The notes beneath the pieces were generated by a model. The model did no database searches and was not told where the DNA came from. It saw only the letters and a program-made list of their open reading frames with translations. 64,000 nucleotides of DNA, taken from contig CM077832.1 in assembly GCA_039720395.1 (NCBI GenBank), positions 25,073,607-25,137,606 on the forward strand, read 5' to 3'. Positions 58,711 through 64,000 of the stretch are shown one piece after another. Each line of letters begins with the position of its first letter. Within the stretch, counting starts at the first letter, position 1. Position numbers and translations under genes: made by a program. The DNA comes from Liquidambar formosana. Its lineage: Eukaryota; Streptophyta; Magnoliopsida; Saxifragales; Altingiaceae.

Positions 58711-60305
58711 TTGAACAAACACATAATCCAGTCTTATTGTGTTCCACTCTGCAATGGAATCAAGAAAAACATGAAACATGAAACAGGTTTATGGATGGTC
58801 TATTGGAAACAGATCATTTTGTTTTGTTTGACATAAATTTTTATGTGTATGTGTGTGTGTCATGGGGTATGGCCGCCTGTGTGGGGGTAAGGTTTGTTTT
58901 ACATTAGAAGGGAATCGATTCCTAAACTTAGGACTATCCAAACCTCTACCCACCCTAGTACCACCACTAGGCTATAAGGGTCGGAGGTGTTTTTGACATA
59001 ACTTTTGAACAAACAAGAACGTTTTATTTAGGGTCATAGCCACCACCTAAATGACATTGATGACCTAGGAATGGGGTGTTACTGAATTCCTGTAACACAA
59101 AACTGTTTTAGTAATAGAAACAGAAAGAATGAAATGAAAGAAAGTGAAAATGGGATGATTTTTCAGAGACAAGAAATTTGAATTCAAGCTTGAGTGCTCT
59201 TAATTTACCTAATTCACAACTTAAGAACCATAGATTTAGCTATGAAAAAGATAAATAAGGAAGAAGGAAAGTTAGATCCTTCAGCTCTTGTAGTTTTAAC
59301 AGGTCCTGGGTTCAGAGCTGTAGCCGGGAACTATAAGTTGACACTTGGGACTATAGTGGGGTAGGGTTGTGCTAGCCTAGAGATGGATGTATCCAAAATA
59401 AAAAGTTGTAGGAAAAAGGACTGATATGAAAGGCAAGAAAAACTAAATGTAATTCTTTCAATATATGATGAAAAGACAAACCAATAAAATACATTGGAAT
59501 CATATATCAAATGTAATGTAAATTACTATGGAGTTCTCCGTGATGGATGTGTTCCTGTCTTTTGATGTTTTTGGCTGAGGGTGAATGTTCCCATCTTGCC
59601 TAATCTACAACGTCAGAATTGTTTTATAGAACCCAAGTAATGAATCAGGCCGGCATGTTATAACCCAAATCCTGTCACCTCTGCGTTTTTTTATTATTTT
59701 TTATTATTTAAATAATTAATTTTTAATAATGAGCCATTATTACAAGGAGATTTGGACATATATGTTGACAACTTGGCATACATCAAATCTTCCAAAATGA
59801 ATGCTTTGTCTTTATGGTATGATTCATCAATTAACTGCATAGTTTATGATAGCTACTAAATGATAATATAATAAGAATACTAATAATATATTGTTCTATT
59901 CTCATAGTTCATAAGTAATCTAAATTGTATAGGAACTGAATAATGTCTGGCGCCGGCCCTTTGGACGGCAATGACGGTGACAATGTGGAGCCTATCAAAT
60001 TTAGTATATTGAAAATAAAATTAATTATAATACAAGAGCAGTCCTAACTATGATGATACTTTATGCGTTATATGGTTGGTTTTATATATATTTTTTAACC
60101 AAACTGTTGTTAGGCGAGCCATAACTTAATCCTATCAAGGATTAAAATGATTTTGCACGAGTAAGACCATTAAAATACAAATATATGTCATGCCACCGCC
60201 CAATAACATTTTGATACTTAGATCTTAAAGAAAATATATACGGACACATACACATAAAACCACAGTCGTTTGAGGGGTAAACCCCTTACGTGTCAATGCC
60301 ATCTA
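58711..60305. other. Intergenic, no gene recognised
   Basis: Contains a repeat of the 58000 phrase (58722-58800), a TG-rich tract (58840-58862) and a GC-rich word CTGGCGCCGGCCC (59947-59959). No open frame of interest on either strand. Confidence 0.45.
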
Positions 60306-60309
60306 GAGT

Positions 60310-60639
60310 TTAGCTGAGAAACTCAGCCAAAACGTAGCGTTTCAACACAACACCCTCTCTTTCTTCATCCGAATCATCGTCAGTGACCCTTTTCCCTCCC
60401 ATTGGCGCTTCGTCCACAGTCAGATCCACACCCCTCCGAAGCCATGAAGTTGCAACAAACAAAAATGCCAAAAACATTTTCTGCAAGTCGTGGGTATCTC
60501 CATGTCCCAGTTTTGAAGCTCCTCCAATAGCTTCCAAAGCCACGAGAGGGGATGGGAACCACATTATGCTATCGCGGGTCTCCAATGGCTTCATTAGATG
60601 CATCATATGTCGCCGCAAAGAAGATAAAAGGAACCCCAT
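60310..60639 (-). CDS. Hypothetical 109-aa protein (doubtful)
   Basis: A minus-strand frame from ATG at 60639 to TAA at 60310. The product begins MGFLLSSLRRHMMHLMKPLE. It has a moderately hydrophobic middle (MFLAFLFVATSWLRRGVDL) and an acidic stretch DDDSDEEREG near the C terminus. I recognise no family. The frame is more GC-rich than its surroundings. A CACGTG word lies about 500 bp upstream (about 61146). A minus-strand leader with GA repeats (61005-61030) would be compatible with a 5' UTR. It could equally be a gene fragment captured by a transposon, or chance. Confidence 0.3.
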   Translation of the reverse strand: MGFLLSSLRRHMMHLMKPLETRDSIMWFPSPLVALEAIGGASKLGHGDTHDLQKMFLAFLFVATSWLRRGVDLTVDEAPMGGKRVTDDDSDEEREGVVLKRYVLAEFLS

Positions 60640-61230
60640 TTTTTAAATCTGAATCTCGACGGCGACACCCTATTTTTTCATATCTGAATCTCGACGGTGG
60701 GGATGATTGCTTATAGTGTCGGTTTGCTTGCGGCAAACCGAGTGTTGAGGAAGATGGAGATAGTTAGGGGTTAGGGTTTTAAGATCTTTAATACAAATGA
60801 AGATATATCGGTAACCATTTCTTTTTTTTCCTCTTTTTTTTCTTCCACATCTCAACCTTCTTCATACTCTGCCGGCTGCAACGTTCAACGGCAACGCTTT
60901 GTTTGTCTAATGGCGAAAGGAGGGGATGATGGTTAGGTTAGGGTTTGAGAGGAGGGCTTGTGCGTTGTTGAACTTGTGAGAGACATTGATGCAAGCTCAT
61001 TGGAGGGAGAGAGAGACAGACAGAGAAACGCAACAGTGTCTTTTAGCTTAACGTCGTCAGGCATTAACTTCCCTTTGTTTTCCTTCTTAAACGGTTGCGC
61101 TTAAGTCGTTTTGGACCACAGCCGTCCATTGAGCCCCCAATCGCCACGTGTTGCGATCTTATACATTATAGTAGGGTGTTGTAAAAAGGTGTTACAGCAC
61201 CAAACATGAAGGTTTGTGTGTGTATATATA
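60640..61230. other. Flank of the hypothetical ORF
   Basis: A local duplication of ATCTGAATCTCGACGG (60648 and 60681). T-rich stretch 60821-60845. GA-rich microsatellite 61005-61027. GCCACGTG near 61143. Possibly a minus-strand promoter and leader; no other gene seen. Confidence 0.35.
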
Positions 61231-61234
61231 TAGA

Positions 61235-61622
61235 GGGGAAGGATCCGTTTATACTCGGTGTAAAATTTTTTACTCTTATACCCTTCAATATCTTTTTGTG
61301 AGAAAAATATTTCGTTAATTCACTCGTTGAATTAGATTCTTTATTCATGTACATCATGCATGTTAAATTTCAAATAAATTGGATATCGAGAAGTATATCA
61401 TTCATAAAATACTCCAAATTATAATTTTATTTATAAAAAGAAATATAAGTTTATAAATTAAACCTTTTTTTATATCCGATTTACTTGAAATTTGGCATAC
61501 ATGACGTGCATGAATAGAGAATGTAATCCAATAGTTGGATTGGTGAAATAATTTTCTCACAAAAAGATATTGAAGAGTATAAAAGTAAAAAGTTTTACAC
61601 CGGTGTAAACGGATCCCTCCCC
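61235..61622. mobile_element. Long-TIR foldback MITE (388 bp) in a TA microsatellite
   Basis: The left arm GGGGAAGGATCCGTTTATAC ... TCAATATCTTTTTGTGAG and the right arm CTCACAAAAAGATATTGA ... GTAAACGGATCCCTCCCC are inverted repeats over about 75 bp. TA repeats flank both sides (TATATATATAG left, ATATATATAT right), so the exact TSD is hidden. Confidence 0.8.
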
Positions 61623-61723
61623 ATATATATATATATATTACAGATTATGCTTGCCATGCTAATGTTGGTGTAAATTACAAAAATTCTCCTCCTTTAAAAA
61701 AAAAATAAAAAAAAATTTATTAT

Positions 61724-61922
61724 TATAATAGGAAACTATCTCATAGTAGGGTCTTTTGGATCCACTCATGAAACCTAAACCCTTGGGACTAGCGTAACAA
61801 CCTATCGTCATAGCCATCCACTTAAATCTTGGGTTATCTTACCAAAAAATCGAACCCATGACCATATATTTATCTACACAATTACAAGTTCACCCTTACC
61901 AACTAGGCTACCCAAGGGTGGC
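61724..61922 (-). mobile_element. tRNA-derived SINE, copy 3
   Basis: Same family as 56139-56366: B-box complement AATCGAACCCATGACC, A-box complement ACCAACTAGGCTA and end CCCAAGGGTGG (61911-61921). The left end runs into an A/T-rich tract, so the tail boundary is uncertain. Confidence 0.75.
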
Positions 61923-62377
61923 TAATACCTCTCCTTTTTTCCCTTACCAAGATCCTTTCCTTACGTTCTATTTATGGTAAAAGTGTTAAACCCATCTCAT
62001 TTCAGGCAAATTTAATTGAATAAATTATATTATATGTATATGTATGAGTGTAGATGTATGTAAATATGCGAGGATTTATGTTTGTGGGTATATATATCTA
62101 TTTATTTATGTAACTTTGTATATATGTGTAAAAGATAGAGAGCGTATTTTGCGAAACGAATTGTTGAATAATATTTGATTCATATGTAGATCATGCATAT
62201 AAAAAGTCAAATTGAACCGAGACTAAGAATTACTTCATCCAAAAATGTCTATAAACGAGCAATTATAATATTTAATCTAATTATTGGTTTCAAAACATAT
62301 GAATCACTGCTAAGAGTTTTGGGACTTGCAAAGTTACATAAATTGCACTTGATATTAAAAGGATTCTTATTTGTCAC

Positions 62378-62447
<70 letters not shown>

Positions 62448-62450
62448 GAT
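62378..62450. repeat. (CT)n followed by (TA)n microsatellite
   Basis: About 25 CT units (62378-62428), then TA repeats to about 62447, immediately before the foldback MITE cluster. Confidence 0.9.
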
Positions 62451-62612
62451 AGTTATGATCAAATCAGTGTTAATATAAATTATATCAGTACCATGTACTG
62501 GGGTTATACTTCGTGCATTGATTCAATGTATCTCGTATTCTTTTAATGCACGAAGTACAACCCTAACTGTGGGTGTTGATATAAGTTATATCAGTATGTG
62601 CTCACATAATCA

Positions 62613-62679
<67 letters not shown>

Positions 62680-63170
62680 ATTATGATCAGGTAAGCACGT
62701 GTTGACATAACTTACATCAACACCCGCATTGGGAGTTGTACCTTGTGCATTAGTGGGTTATGAAGTATATTGGTCCAATGCAAGGGGTACAACCCCCAAT
62801 GCATGGTGCTGATATAACTTATATCAACACGTGCTGATATGATCGAGACTATATATATATATATATATGGTTATGATCCCATCAACATGTGTTGATATAA
62901 TTTATATCAGCACCATGCATTGGGAGTTTTACCCTTTGCATTAGTACAATATACCTCATATTTCACTAATGCACAAGGTATAACTCCCAATGCGGGTGTT
63001 GACAACTCACATCAACACCCGTGCTGACATAACTCACATCAACACCTGCATTGGGAGTTGTACTTTATGCATTAATAAATTATGAGGTACATTAGACCAA
63101 TACAAGAAGTACAATCCCCAATATATGATGCTAATATAACTTACATCAATATGTGGTGATAGGAACATAA
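62450..63170. mobile_element. Cluster of four related foldback MITEs separated by TA repeats
   Basis: Units lie at about 62450-62618, 62679-62850, 62869-63012 and 63015-63170. Each is an imperfect palindrome with TTATGATC ends, ACGTGTTGATATAA-type arms, and GCATTGGGAGTTGTAC/GTACAACCCCCAATGC. Long TA runs separate the first three; the third and fourth are nearly fused. Individual target duplications are obscured by the TA repeats. Confidence 0.8.
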
Positions 63171-63456
63171 CCATATATATAACTTATTAAGTTATATACA
63201 TAGTGGTTTCAAAAGAATGAATTTACGTTGAAATTGCTAACCACACATGACCTAAAATCAAACCCCATCCATATTTAGATAAAAAAAAAATCTTATCACG
63301 AACTAGCCTATGTTTATTGGGCTAGGAAACACAAAATCATAAAATTACAGAAGTACGTGTAGTTTTCGATTATCATTTCATCGTGCAATCACAGCAAAAC
63401 AACATTATTATATCACTACTAGTAGGGCTAGGGAGGAGTATGATTTATTTGGAGTC
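63171..63456. other. 3' flank of the GGCT-like gene
   Basis: AT-rich. It should hold the 3' UTR of the minus-strand gene. No unambiguous AATAAA on the minus strand close to the stop; nothing else recognised. Confidence 0.45.
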
Positions 63457-63978
63457 TCAATCAGATGCGGACACGAACAGACGAATCTGGTCCAAAAAGC
63501 TCAAATCCCGAGGCCTATCTTTGCGCTTAACGTACCCTCTCGCTTCTTCCTCGGAATACATGCTAAACCCCTTCTCCTCGTTTTTCTTCCACAGCTCCAA
63601 TGCATAGCTCCTGTGTGCGTAATACGCCTCGGCGCACGTTACCCCTCCTGCGCCGCATACGCTAGGCACCACCTCAACTGGTAACCTCTCGTAGTGTCCG
63701 CGGCCGGTGCCCTCCAACTCGTCCATGCGGGCGAGTCCGCGAGTCGACACGGTGTACAACTCGCCCCATACTCGGTCGCCGGAGCCGGGGAGGTTGAGAA
63801 GGAAAGGGACGCGGTAGGGGCCACAAACCAGGGGATACTTGCCGGCGGTGCGGTAGACGCCGATGTATGTGGCGTCTCCGGTGAGCATCATGTCTTGTAA
63901 GAGGGTGTGGTTGGAGAAGCCTTGCTTTAGGGTTCCGTACGTAAAGATCAGTTTCCCATTTTCGTCGTCGGCAACCAT
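63457..63978 (-). CDS. Gamma-glutamylcyclotransferase-like protein (AIG2-like/GGACT type), intact
   Basis: 173 aa, single exon, probably complete. The family cleaves gamma-glutamyl amines or peptides to release 5-oxoproline; which substrate this one uses cannot be told. Close in character to the plant protein encoded by Arabidopsis At3g02910. The N-terminal FTYGTLKQG carries the substrate-loop YGTL (14-17). RVWGELYTV (69-77) and MDELEG (85-90) follow, whose acidic residues include the presumed catalytic Glu, then [10 protein letters not shown] (95-104). A charged C-terminal helix has [18 protein letters not shown]. No targeting peptide is obvious, so it is probably cytosolic. The ATG at 63978 is the first in frame before the window edge region; TATATATAG lies 8 bp upstream. 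It is markedly GC-rich compared with its AT-rich surroundings. Confidence 0.9.
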   Translation of the reverse strand: MVADDENGKLIFTYGTLKQGFSNHTLLQDMMLTGDATYIGVYRTAGKYPLVCGPYRVPFLLNLPGSGDRVWGELYTVSTRGLARMDELEGTGRGHYERLPVEVVPSVCGAGGVTCAEAYYAHRSYALELWKKNEEKGFSMYSEEEARGYVKRKDRPRDLSFLDQIRLFVSASD

Positions 63979-64000
63979 AACTCTATATATGTTAGAGAGA

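Noticed and set aside
60383..60646. Plus-strand ORF opposite the hypothetical gene
   Set aside because: Shadow of the minus-strand frame; the composition is no more coding-like and there is no supporting context. The minus frame itself is only weakly supported.
63694..63900. Plus-strand ORF in the GGCT-like gene
   Set aside because: Antisense shadow of a GC-rich conserved gene.

Overview
The window is nuclear DNA of a flowering plant, probably a woody dicot. It is AT-rich, the host genes are few and split by introns, and most of the sequence is transposable elements: Ty3/gypsy and Ty1/copia LTR elements, an L1-like LINE with a DUF4283-type ORF1, tRNA-derived SINEs, hAT and other TIR elements, and foldback MITEs. 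All calls come from reading the sequence; no database search was possible.

Layout. (1) 1-18980 is a retrotransposon nest. The 3' part of a long gypsy/Tat-like LTR (1-2643) abuts the decayed pol end of a copia element (2644-3581). The 3' LTR of that copia element (3582-14583) is split by a complete 9,321-bp LTR element with equal 1,588-bp LTRs, a 5-bp TSD, gag remnants and no pol (4674-13994). The 3' part of another Tat-like element follows (14584-16472 internal, 16473-18980 LTR). (2) 20418-57349 holds a J-domain (DnaJ) gene of six tiny exons, only 123 codons in all but about 37 kb long; its last intron is 29.3 kb. (3) That intron contains a nest in which nearly every boundary is fixed by a target-site duplication: a solo LTR (31400-51147, TSD GTAAA) contains a second solo LTR (32250-42297, TSD CCTCA), which contains a LINE (32739-40384, 16-bp TSD), which contains a hAT element (33663-35189, 8-bp TSD). 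Further insertions are a 640-bp hAT relative, a 944-bp TIR element, and a 6.2-kb transposase-bearing hAT (44761-50999) of the same family as the two short ones. (4) 57350-63456 is intergenic, with TRIM-like repeats, a SINE, a long-TIR MITE, a run of four foldback MITEs in TA microsatellites, and one doubtful small ORF. (5) 63457-63978 on the minus strand is an intact intronless gamma-glutamylcyclotransferase-like gene.

The two host genes show no functional link. The most unusual signal is a recurring design in the LTRs. Unrelated LTRs carry short palindromes whose sequence differs from family to family (GCGTACGC, GTAGTCGACTAC, TTTCAGACGTCTGAAA) but whose spacing is about 20-21 bp. In two related solo LTRs the array lies just upstream of the inferred TATA region. 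Two Tat-like LTRs instead carry one 80-bp GC-rich hairpin upstream of the TATA box.
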